Shown here piece after piece: positions 14,001-26,000 of a DNA stretch of 62,000 nt. Source of the stretch: Acanthaster planci (taxonomy: Eukaryota; Echinodermata; Asteroidea; Valvatida; Acanthasteridae); assembly GCF_001949145.1 (NCBI RefSeq), contig NW_019091506.1:351548-413547 (forward strand), read 5' to 3'. The notes beneath the pieces were generated by a model, which ran no database searches, had not been told where the DNA came from, and was given only the letters and a program-made list of their open reading frames with translations. A program made the translations under genes and the position numbers. Position 1 is the stretch's first letter; every line of letters starts with the position of its first letter.

Positions 14001-17000
14001 ACAATGGTAGGACTCCGAACAAGAAATGTTTTCTTAGAAAGAATGTAATATAAATACCAATTTTCAAAATTCAGTTTTGAAGTAAACCTAATCCTGGTCA
14101 TCTTTAATAAATTCAATCATTTTTCAACGAATATCTTTCGAGGAAAATATTTCAAAGACGTTTTCATGTTGTTTTCATTTAATTTCCTTTAAATCTGGCT
14201 TTCTGAAGCATTTTGGACCTCGATTTGTCTGTCTACTCAAACGCTTCAAACAGCATTGGCCTGCGTCGAATCTATGACATATTATTTGCCAACCTGACGT
14301 TGTTTATAACGAGCGACCCAATTCTCTCTTAATTAAGCTTGCCAGCCTGTTGCTTTCTACAACCCCACTGAAATTTGCACACAAAGGTACTGTTTTTAGA
14401 TACTTTAGGAAGACTGTCTAATCGTAGATGAACAAATTTCCTTTTGTTCTCGAGATTGTGTAATCACAATCTGCATACAAGCCCAGCTGTCGCCAGTTGC
14501 CCTTATAAAAACTCATAAGAGCAATTAAGGAATGAATTACCGGTAATTGGACTGACACGAATCAAAGTACTGATTTGTCTTTTTAAAGATACTGTCGTAC
14601 ATGATCTTAAACGTTCTTAGTTTATAACAACTGGAAATCGAAAAAAAAACATGACTAAGCCTTATTAAAATCGAAATGTACGCACGACATTCCTGTTCGT
14701 CTAATTCATTCGTCTGGCAATCTTGGAACCCATCACATCTTGCGTCTGGAGACACACACGAGCCATCACCACAGTCAAAGTGTGAAGGGTCGAGGCAGGG
14801 TGTGTCTTCTGTGACATTGATAGAAAAAAGCATTAAGAAACCTATTTCATAAGTCTCTAAATCTTAGAAAGACATTGGAAGTACTGAATAATAATCGCTA
14901 CTACCAAACCCTTGCGAAAACGTATGTCCTCTTCTAAAGACAATTAATGTTCATTTCTAGGACAAAGTTGTTGTTAACCAAGGTCGACTTTTTAAAACCT
15001 TGGTCTTTACTGCAAAATGGCGGTCAGTGTTGGTAAAGAAATCAGAACGCCTCTTTAATTTTTTTTTTAAAATTGACGAATTTCAATCTGGGCAGGAGAA
15101 GCATTGTAGGCAGAGGTTAATATGGTTAACAGTGTCAATGGAACGTATTAGTTGCAGTTCAATTGAACATCTTACAATTTGAGTTCAGGCAGGATGTCTT
15201 TGAGGTGTGTACCATGTCTTATTTTTCCCCTTAAGGGGTGAGGGTTACAACATTATTAAGTAATCTCGAGCAAACAAATACATTTCTTTTTCACTTTCAA
15301 GCTTTTAAAAAAGGGAAAATGCTTCTTTCAAGATGCCTACCACATTAGCTCTCCAGACCATGAATTAGTTCTAAACTTCAAATAGGATTCGTTCCAGTAA
15401 GATTTTCATCGTTTCTTTATTTGATGTCCACTACCGGCAACCGTTTGTAGGTAACAGTCGTAGCACTAACCCAAATTTGCATAATAAGCCACTGTTTTTG
15501 AATCCTTGTAAGGAAACGTTCAAATCGTAGAAAAAATGAAATGTAAAAATCTCATTTTCCCATCGGGATTGTGTGATCACAAACTGCATACAAGCCTGGC
15601 TGTCGCTAGTTGCCTTTATAAAAACTCATAAAAGTAATTAAAGAATAAATTACCGGTAAGTGGACTGACACGAATCAAAGTACCGAAGGAAATTTAAATT
15701 AATCCAATCCATTTTAGGCTCCTTCAATTGTGCTTTCAGTGGTTATCAGTCCATTTTCATTAAATCATAAGCAATTTGTCTTTTTAAAGATACTGTCATA
15801 CATGATCTTAAACATTCTTAGTTTATAACAGCTGGAAATCGAAAAAAAAACATGACTAAGCCTTATTAAAATCGAAATGTACGCACGACATTCCTGTTCG
15901 TCTAATTCATTCATCTGGCAATCTTGGAACTCATCACATGTTGCGTTCGGAGACACACACGAGCCATCACCACAGTCAAAGTGTGAAGGGTCGAGGCAGG
16001 GTGTGTCTTCTGTGACATTGATAGAAAAAAGCATTAAGAAACCTATTTCATAAGTCTCTAAATCTTAGAAAGACATTGGAAGTACTGAATAATAATCGCT
16101 ACTACCAAACCCTTGCGAAAACGTATGTCCTCTTCTAAAGACCAATTAATGTTCATTTCTAGGACTACTGCAAAATGGTGGTCAGTGTTGGTAAAGAAAT
16201 TAGAACACCTCTTTAATTTTGTTTTTCAAATTGACGTATTTCAATCTGGGCAGGGGAAGCATTGTAGGCAGAGGTTAATATGGTTAACAGTGTCAACGGA
16301 ACGTATTAGTTGCAGTTCAATCGAACATCTTACAATTTGAGTTCAGGCAGGATGTCTTTGAGGTGTGTACCATGTCTTGTTTTTTCCCCCTTAAGGGGTG
16401 AGGGTTACAACATTATTAAGTAATCTCGAGCAAACAAATACATTTATTTTTCACTTTCAAGCTTTTGAAAAAGAGAAAATGTTTCTTTAAAGAGGCGTAC
16501 CGCATTAGCTCTCCAGACCAGGAATTAGTTCTAAACTTTAAATTCTGCTATTAGTTGATATCAGTTCATTTTCAGTAAATCATAACCAATTTGTCGGAAT
16601 ACTTTTATACGTGATCTTCAAACTCTTAGTTTATAACAGCTGGAAATAAAAAAGTAGTACGGAGCTTTAGTGGAATTGGAGTGTACGTACGACATTCTTG
16701 ATCGTCTGTTTGGTTCGACTGGCTGTCTTGGAACTCATATCTTGCGTCAGGACACATACATGGGCCACAGTCATCGTGTGGTTCATCGATGCAGGATGTG
16801 TCATCTGTGGCATTGGTAGAAAAAGGCAACAATGATTAACAATGTCAAAGGAAAGCCAACTTGCAGTTCAACGATTTGATTTCAGACAAAGGGTCTTTGT
16901 GGTATTTATTTTGTCTTATATCTGTCTGAATGAGTGAGGTCTCAACATTAGTAATCTAGAACAAAACATTTTTTTCAATTTCAAGCTGTTAGAAAAAAGG

Positions 17001-20000
17001 GAAATGCTTCTTTCATGAAGACTAACCCGCCCCCTTTTCTCTCTTTTTTTTCTTCTTTTTTTCTTTTTTGTTTTGTTTTGTTTTGTTTTGTTTTGTTTTG
17101 TTTTGTTTTGTTTTGTTTTTGAGGTGCAATTACTGTTTGTGGGTAACAGTCGTAGCAGGAAACCCGTATCTTCGACAGTTGAATCGGTGGTAAAGTTAAT
17201 GCGCACTAGCGAACAGAACTCTATGGTTCTGAATTTGGTGCTCCCGTCCATTTTGAAAAAAACGGGTTTTCCGTCCTGGGGCGTGGTGCCTTCAAATCGC
17301 AGGATGTCCCGAGAGGTTTCAGTTGCAAAGCTGACTATTGATATCAGAAATCTTTCTGTAGATTTGATTTCCCAATGGCAGGCGACGTCTGGGGGGTAGG
17401 CTTGTGGGTAGCCAGGAGAACGGAGATCTGTGCTGTTTCCCGAGAAGTCAATCACGCCACCGCACCCCTCGATTTTATCTGAGACGTAAAAAAGAATGGG
17501 TTTGGAAATTGCAAAATGAGCCTCAACCTTCAATAAATGGCGTATCAAACAGTGGGGGGCAAGTCACGTGAACTATGTTGCCAAATGTCTTTATTTTATT
17601 TATTGATTTTATTTAGGAATTGAAAGCACCACCATTTTTGAAAAAGCAAACTGTCCTTACTAGAAAATGTCAGTGCTTTATTTACTTACCGCGACAGATT
17701 TGTATAATGTCTTGCTTGGAGCTGTTCCTAATACAAATCAGATTTTGTGTTTTGCAGGGAATTTCACCTTTCCCACACCAAACTGTTGCAAAAGGAAATT
17801 CAATATTAACTTTTATCATCAAATAGACGCACATCCTGATAACAAACGGCCACATGGATACCACGCAAAATTCCATATTAACTTTCATCATCAAGCAGAC
17901 GCACGTCCTGATACCGTCACGCAAAACTATTTTGTAGATATTAGTCTACTGATTTGTGAGAGTTTTAAAGAGTAGATCTTTTTCGAAAATTAAATATGGA
18001 GTTTTCTTCTGGAAATTGAAATTGAGTTATTTTCCGTGAAAATACCACTTTCGACGTTATAATTTGACTTAGACTGTACTGAATCAACCAAACACCAAAC
18101 TTTACTGGATCTAGTAAACCTTGTGCAGGATCGAGTATCAAACGTGTCTTCATGCAGAATCAAGTGACACGTCTTCAAAGTTTACATTTTCGAAGCCCAA
18201 TGTCTCTCGAACAACAAGTTAAGAACCATGGAAAGTATTAACACAGTAGGTACTGATGGGCCGAAAGAACTCTGTTCCTATTTCAGAGTTGATAAACATA
18301 AGTTGAAAGGGTTAAGGTTAAAAACTAAATGTAATTCAAGTCACACGAAATACCTGTTTCTGAGAGCTTCTGCTGAACTTTTAGTTGAAATCCTCTTTCT
18401 TGAATGATGAAGTCGGAGGTAAACCTAACAAACATTGTATTGTTTGTTGATGCAACCATGATTGGAAACCGATTCCTGAAAAATAGATACCAATATCTTA
18501 AAATACAAACTTCTTTCTCTGGTGTATTTGTGCAGTGAAAACAACCAGAGACAAAAAGACACTCTTCGGGTAGTTTTGAGAGCATTGTTGAATAACCTAT
18601 GTCGCCAAATGTCCCTAAATTGAGAAAACGTCACACAGAATAATAAAAAACGAAAACAAACAAAATTTCATCACGACAACAAAGTGCCTCCCATCTAAGG
18701 TATTCTTTTCGAACTGATGTGTAATGTGTCAACTTGACCTACACTCAACATTCTATTTAAAATATAGTGACGTCTTTTCTCAAGTTAAAAAGGTCTTACA
18801 AACGAAAATGTTTACAGTGAAGAAGAAGTAAAAAACAAAGTTATAAACAAAGTTATAATTAAGGAAAATTAACATTAAATATTTTCTCACCCTGATAATC
18901 GTAGAAAGGCGTTATTGAAGCTGTCACCGTTACCACAATAGAGAAAGTCAAATGATTTCTCCAGGAAAAATTCCTCAAAATACAGCACGATTCGGTATCC
19001 TGCTTCAGCCACCAATAACCATAGGCACTGTGTATATGGAGGGTAATTTCTCAGTGGCCAACCAGGTGAAGTCAGTATCTTCAACTCACCGCCAGATAAG
19101 TTATAAAAGGATCCGTCGCAAGGTCCTGGTACAAAAAAGCAAAAATAAAGTTGTTGTCAGAATATTAATTTGCAAATAAGGCATTCTTTTGCTCAATTTA
19201 GGGTTTTTTGGGGGGGGCTTTTCTGCAAGTTACGAAAAAGAATTTTTTTTGTTCTGAATTCTTTTCCCTTCAACTTCTCCAGGGTTTTCCTCTGCAAAAG
19301 TCCGTTTACTTTGTACTTTTCTTCTCGCCTGGACTTTAATCCCTTTGCACTCTTGTATTTTCATTAAACTTACACAAACCAAAGAAATCAAGGCACAAAT
19401 GAGATTCGAAGTATGATGCCATAATGACGTCATCATTTTATTTATCGAATTTTGAGTAGTTATGTTTGCCTTATGAGTTTGTGCACAATATAAAGGTGGT
19501 CTTTTTGTCATTCAGCGATCTTTAATCTTTATAAAAGCCTAGAATCTATTACAAAGATGACACGAAACTAGTGACGTCATGATGACGTCATAATTTTATG
19601 TATTATGGAGCTTTCAGTATTTGTTTTTGCATATTTTAATAATTTTTATTATTTAGTTTGTACACAAATTCAAGATGTTCTGTTAAAAGCAGACATAGAC
19701 GTCCCGTTGGCTTTTTCGCATTTTGCGAAAAAGGCATTCTATTGTTCTTTTTTGGGGGAGGGGGGCTTTTTGCCATTTTGCGAAATAGGCATTACTTGTC
19801 TTTGTTTTGTTTTTGTTTTGTTTTTTTGGTTTCTTGTTTCTTCCTCTTCTGCACGAAAAGCCCATTTGATTTGTACACGTTTCTTTCAACACAGACTTTA
19901 ATCCCATATCAACCTTGGATCTTCATCAAACTCACATCAAATAAGGACCCTTGTGTAAAGATGTGTCTAGAACAATCTCTTTATAATGACAACATTAAGT

Positions 20001-23000
20001 GATTTATTATTAATTTTTTATTATTTATTTCAGCCCATTGACCTTGTGCACGTTTCCATGGCGCTATTTTGGTAATTTGGCGATCTTCAATTGTTGTCAA
20101 AATTACAGCCAACAAAGACCCTGATACAAAAATCAGTCCAAATTCATGACGGCATGATGGCGTCATGACATATTTGTGAATTGATTTTTGAATATTTAAT
20201 CTTTCCCCAAGGGATATGTACACGTTTTTCAACAGCTAGACTTATCAGGACTCTGGTCACTAATGATTTCGTATTGTGCACACTCTCAGTCCACCACGTG
20301 ATATGAGGCTCAGATGTACAAACGAGTACGAAAAAGTCCTCTGTTCTGTTGGCAAACAGACGAATGACCCCAAGCTATTTAGCTGTTTCGGCTAGCAGGT
20401 GTAACAGCTATTGTTTTGCTTATTTTCATTTTTTTGTTTCTTTTTTCTTTTCCTTTGTCAGACTTTTCTCCATAGGTTTGGTACGCCTCTTTTTCTGTCA
20501 AAGGACTTCGATAGTTTTATACATCAGATCGGCTTCAAACTTGGCAGCCCATCAGACAATTATACAAGGACGGTCCTGGGACAAATTTGTCATGGTGACG
20601 TATCAGGCGACTTTTTTTTAATTTAAAATATTTAATGTTTTGCCATAGAATTTGTACACGTTTTTCTACTGAACACTAATGAGCCCGTAATCCTGAACTT
20701 CAAGATTACTTTGTAAACAAAAGAGAAATCGTACGTTTTAAGCTTTGTTATTTGATTTAAAATATAGCAAAGAGTCAAAAAATCAAGAAATATTATATAA
20801 AGAAAGTTTCAGTTTAAAAGCAAATCACTTGAAATGAACTTAAAGGGAGCAGTTTTTCTACGTATGTTTTCATAATTCATTGACTTTGTACATGTGTTCA
20901 AGCCACAATTTTGGTAACTTCGAGATGTTTGCTCGTTACCAAAACGACATCCCCCCCCAAAAAAAAGAATTATAGAAAATGAATGACGTCGTGATGACTT
21001 CTATATCTGATTTATTACTGATTTTTCAACAATTATTTCAGCCCTTTGACTTTACGTTTTTCTCATAGGTTTTGTACAGTTAGACTGTGAAGCATTTGGT
21101 TTAAATAATCAATGCCAGATTTGAATCTATCTCATCGTGTTCAGATGGACTCAAAACAGGCAAGAGTCTTCAATAAAGGCTGTTTAAGTGGGATATTTCT
21201 AATTGATTGACAAAACAGTCGGTGGTTTTTTTTATGTCGAAAAGTGACAAGCGGCCATTATTTCCCCAAGGAGTAGAAGGGAAAGCCACTAGTTGTCAAC
21301 GGCATTGAAAATACATTAGTTTTGCGACTCCACATGATTGGGTGCGGAAGAAAACTGCACGTACGCGCACGGTGGCATTGCACTAACAAGTCTAAAGAGG
21401 GCGCCGCTGATACACAAATCAACCGAAATTCGCCATAACAGCGAAAAAATGTATCACAATAGGGTGCACTTCGGTTAGACAAGAGAGGGCACTATTCAAC
21501 ATGGTAACGAAACGTTCGGCAGTTAAATTCGCTATACCGAATGACCACTGTACCGAACATTTAGCGTGGGCCCCGTCTTCTTCGTTATAGCGGCGTTCCA
21601 CCGTAGAGCGCTTTTTCCCCAACTATCTCACGGCCGGAGGGCTGGTCCCCCATTTGCCTGTCCCGTACCTGTTCAACTTTTTCCCCCTTTTTAAACCTAG
21701 CCATGCATAATAATACACAATATAAGTACAAAAGTGAGGTTTTATTTCAATCCAACCACGGAGTTATTAAACACAGGAAGTAAAAACATGCACAGATCAA
21801 AAGGGTCAACGATGGCCAGCACCAGCACTGCATGCACGTCCTGCACGGACAAATGAAATTACACGCCACTTGCAGGCTACAAGGAATGCTAGAAGTTGCA
21901 TTTGCAAAGGGTTGTGGGTACCGCGCATGCGTCTCAGTGAACTTCCGCACGGGCAACATGGCCGCAATTGAGACGGGAACCTCCGTTATGGGAGCTAAAA
22001 TTTCGATAACTTTATTTATTATTGTAATATTGCAACGATAATGAAAGCCTGGTTACGTCTTTACATCCCCAAAACGCCTCTCTGAACAATAAAATAATCG
22101 TACTGGCAAACACAAATTCTCTATAATACACGACAAGACACTGAAGGAATGTAGCTACTCCAAAGGAAAATGAAAAACATTCAAGAACATGGGAAGATTT
22201 TTTGTCCTTTCTGTCATTGTCCGCAACTGTCTCGCCATGAAATCTTGCCACGTTGTCAAATGCATCCTTGCGGCATGTTTGAAATTTTTTTAACTGTAGG
22301 AAACCTAAACTTACGAATTATGATACAAATATTGCAATTCATATTTTGAGTACATGTTCTCAACCGCCAGAACCACAAAACGTCATAACTTACTTTAAAA
22401 ACCTCCGATTTTTACTAAATATGCACCGTTATTAGATTTTTTTTAAGCACAACCACGGGGGTCTCTCGCTGACTACTGTAGAGAACTGTGCATCTTCTTG
22501 GTGTATCTTTTCCTCCATTTATTTATTCCACAATGCAGCAGCGAAACACGCAGAGTCTGTCAGTTACCCGGCGATGACGATCACTACGTACAAAGAATAT
22601 CTTGGTTCGTCAGCACTGCAGCCGGTAACCACGCTCTGTCTATGGAGCTGACGGTCTGTGGGGACTTCGTTCTAACTCCTTGTGTTTAATAGCTCCACGA
22701 TCCAATACAGGACTTTTTGTAAACAGTTAGTAAGAGTTCAAGACAACAGGTACTAGTCCACGGGCATTGATCACCACAGAGGGTGTTTATGCTGATGTTT
22801 CTATACAAATGGCACAGCACGAGAACCGTATGCTTGATTTAACAAAATGGTTTCAAAATGAGTGCAAAATGTCATATGGAGTGCACCTGTGAAGGTTCAA
22901 TGTGTAAAAGCTATACAGCAACGATGTTGGAAAAATGTAAAGGGGCCTGATTCCACCCCAGGTTCTGTATTGAGTTGTCTTGGATCACTGCAAAATTGTG

Positions 23001-26000
23001 TACCTGTATCGGTTCTACTTTTTCTCCAGATATAATAGAGGATAATCAAAGAAATAAGCTTAGACATGAGCTCCCTGCTGGGGAATTTAGATAATGTGTC
23101 AGCGTGCCGGTACCTACCACATCCCATCTCGTCTGACAGGTCTGGGCAATCGTTCCTGCCGTCACAGACACGATGAAGTGAGACGCATCCGTAGCCCAAG
23201 CGGCAAGGGAACTCATGTTTTGAGCAGTTTCCTTCAAATATGGAAGATGTACAAAGAGGATGATAGTAGATTAGACCGAAAGACCCTTCACTGGAGAACC
23301 ATAACAATTTCATTCGTTGACACTTTCATTAGAACAGGGGTTTCAATTCCAACTTCATCTGGATTTTAATGTCAATTGTTCACTCAGCAGCTTTCTTTAA
23401 TGGTGACAAAACAAATAATGAGTATACAAAATGCTTATGTAAGCTTCTACCGTTGTTGGCCACTATGGAAATCAAGTCTGTTCGAATGTATTGAAGCAAT
23501 CAGTTTCGTGCATAAACATGTGCATGAACCCAAAGGCGGATCAAAAGCAATGTTTGTCTGGGGCAAATGGAAGAGTTATTGGAGGGGGGCAAAAAAGTAA
23601 CATAGTGTAGCCCCCATTGTCCTCCTCCCTCAGGAGTTGCCCTTGCAAGAAACGTAGCCTTTACCCTTCATCGAAACCCCATTATTGAATCTTCCAAAGG
23701 GCCCCCTGTTGGAATTCTCAAGATTTTAAAAAGCTTTGGTTTGCTGTACCCATCCTTGGATTCTAAGACGGGGTGTGCTATACAGGGTGTCCCAGAAGAA
23801 AAACAAACACTGAGGAAAGGGGTTAATATGCCCAAACCATGAGATATGACTATAATGTTTAAGGATCTCCGATAAGGAGAAGCAGTATTCTTTCTAATGA
23901 TACTTTGATAGTATATACCCAGCACGAAATGAGACCAAGGGATGCCCCCCAACATGTCCAACTCCTATACGCACTTAAGACTTTAGTACCTAACCCATCC
24001 CCCCAAGATGTCTGAAAGGAATTCCCCAGATTCCAGTGAGACAATGACCAACACAAAGCAGGCGGGGTTCTCTCCGTCTCATAACTCGCTTCAAATGTGA
24101 TGGTACCCCTCCTGTCATGCATGACTGAACACCATCGTCTTGAAAATGGGGCATCCGATTCCAGCTGTTACACTTTGGATAAACCAGTGAATGAGGTTGT
24201 CCTCTGTCATGCTTGTCAGGGATAAGATATCAGGGGTACACCGATTATTTACACATTAAGTAATTCACAGTTAATTATGCCCCGACACCTTCCACGTGTC
24301 CGCCTTCCCTTTCAATGCAGAGTTCACAACGACTGCGCATGTCAGTCACAGCTCGTCTCAAAAATGCAGGGTCATGTCGTCAGATGTCGACCTCCTGTTG
24401 AAAGCGACCTCGTAAGTCATGAATGTTACGTGGTGGACTCCTTCAAAAATAATCACACAGGGTGAGATCCAGAGAACGGGGTGGCCATTCAATTGGAGGG
24501 TTAAGAGCAATTACTCGATCTTGGAACACTTCCCGCAGGAGATACCTCACAGCGATGAGCCTATGCATGGGTGCCCGTCTTGGGCCCACCACACGTCGGG
24601 AAACACCGTTTTCATGCCGTTGAAAATGCATCTGAAGTTGGGGTACCACGTCTTCGTTGATCATGTGCAAGTACCGGTGACCATTCAGTTGTAAAAAGAA
24701 TAGTCCGATAATGACACCATTTCCACACAGTCCTACCCGAACGGTGACCTTCTCACGACTCATGTTGGTTTCAAAGTTCAAAGTTGGCGTTTGCCCTTCG
24801 GCGCGTATTCGACGTTGTTGTGGGTGTTAACTTCTCCATTCATCCCAAATACTGCCTCAACACCAATTGTCAACCATTCAAGAAACCTTTCATTGGACTG
24901 GCAGCGTTCCAGGAGCCATTGAGCAAACTTCCGTCTCCTCCTGAGGTCTCCACGCAAAAGTTGGTGGCGGATGTGCATTTGGTATGGATGGAACTGCAGG
25001 TCTAACTGCGTTATGCGGTCAAACGAAGAATGGGACAGTCCAAGTCGTTTCTTCCTGCAACTGGTTCCCCTTGACTGATTGACACTGCGTTAGCACTGTG
25101 TTCGCACTGTGCGCCTCCTTCCCGAATGACCCTTATTCAAATTAAGGCTTGTCCCATGTTCTCGGTATTTGCGCACATTTTCCCAGATGGTCGACTTTGC
25201 CGATGGATCCCTATCAGGGAAGGCTTCCCTAAATGCAGCTTGGGTGGCCTGAAAGCTCTTGTTATCAAGAAATTTCGTCACGACAAACACTCTTTGGTAA
25301 GTTGCACCATGTTGCAGACTTTCTGTCCTGTGTTGAACATTTTTCATCACTGCACTGGCCTACCCCGAGGCAAGTCAACAAATTCTAATCTGATTATTGC
25401 ATAACTTGACAGTGACAAAAGGCAATCTTCCCTCATTAACATGACCTTTTGTTGTCACTTTCAACCAGGACAAGCATGACAGAGGACAACGTCATTCGCT
25501 AGTTTATCCAAAGTGTTACAACTATGTTTGCATGCCCAATTTTTAAGACAATGGTGTTCAGTCATGCACAACAGGAGCGATACCATCAAGGTGTCATTAG
25601 AAAGAATACTGCTTCCACTTTTCAGAGATCCTGATACATTATAATCATATCTCATGGTTTGGGCATATTAACCCCTTTTCCTCAGTGTTTGGTTTTTCTG
25701 GGACACCCTGTAGTTTACTCGTGCTTTTTGTAGTCTCAACCCTACTGAATTAGATTTAAACAGCTGTGAAGATGTGTTTTTACCCCCCCCCCTTTCAACT
25801 GTCTCATATTCGTTTAATTAAACTGCGATCTCAGTATTTCCTGTTTCATAGAAATCCCGCTGCCCCCTGTTGGTGTGTTTTATGATTTTTATATGAGCTA
25901 AAGGAGGCAACTCCAAAGACTGTATTCAAGAAAGTGTAGCCTATAAAAGTCATGGACGGAAACAAAGCTAATATCTTCGGTGAACGAATGCACTGTTCAA

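Larger units (their letters stand above)
14375..17020 (-). repeat. Tandem triplication of an LDLa-exon unit (about 1.1-1.2 kb period)
   Basis: Three head-to-tail copies each carry one LDLa exon plus flanking intron: A about 14375-15400, B about 15440-16560, C about 16560-17020. Copies A and B are almost identical over several hundred bases; B has about 85 extra bp around 15686-15770. C is older and partial. Copy B's far end matches the 3' end of the CUB exon 14. Confidence 0.85.

Noticed and set aside
21400-21610. Pogo/Tigger-like end (GGTGGAACGCCGCTATAACGAA on the minus strand)
   Set aside because: Only one end resembles such elements; no matching inverse end or transposase was found nearby.
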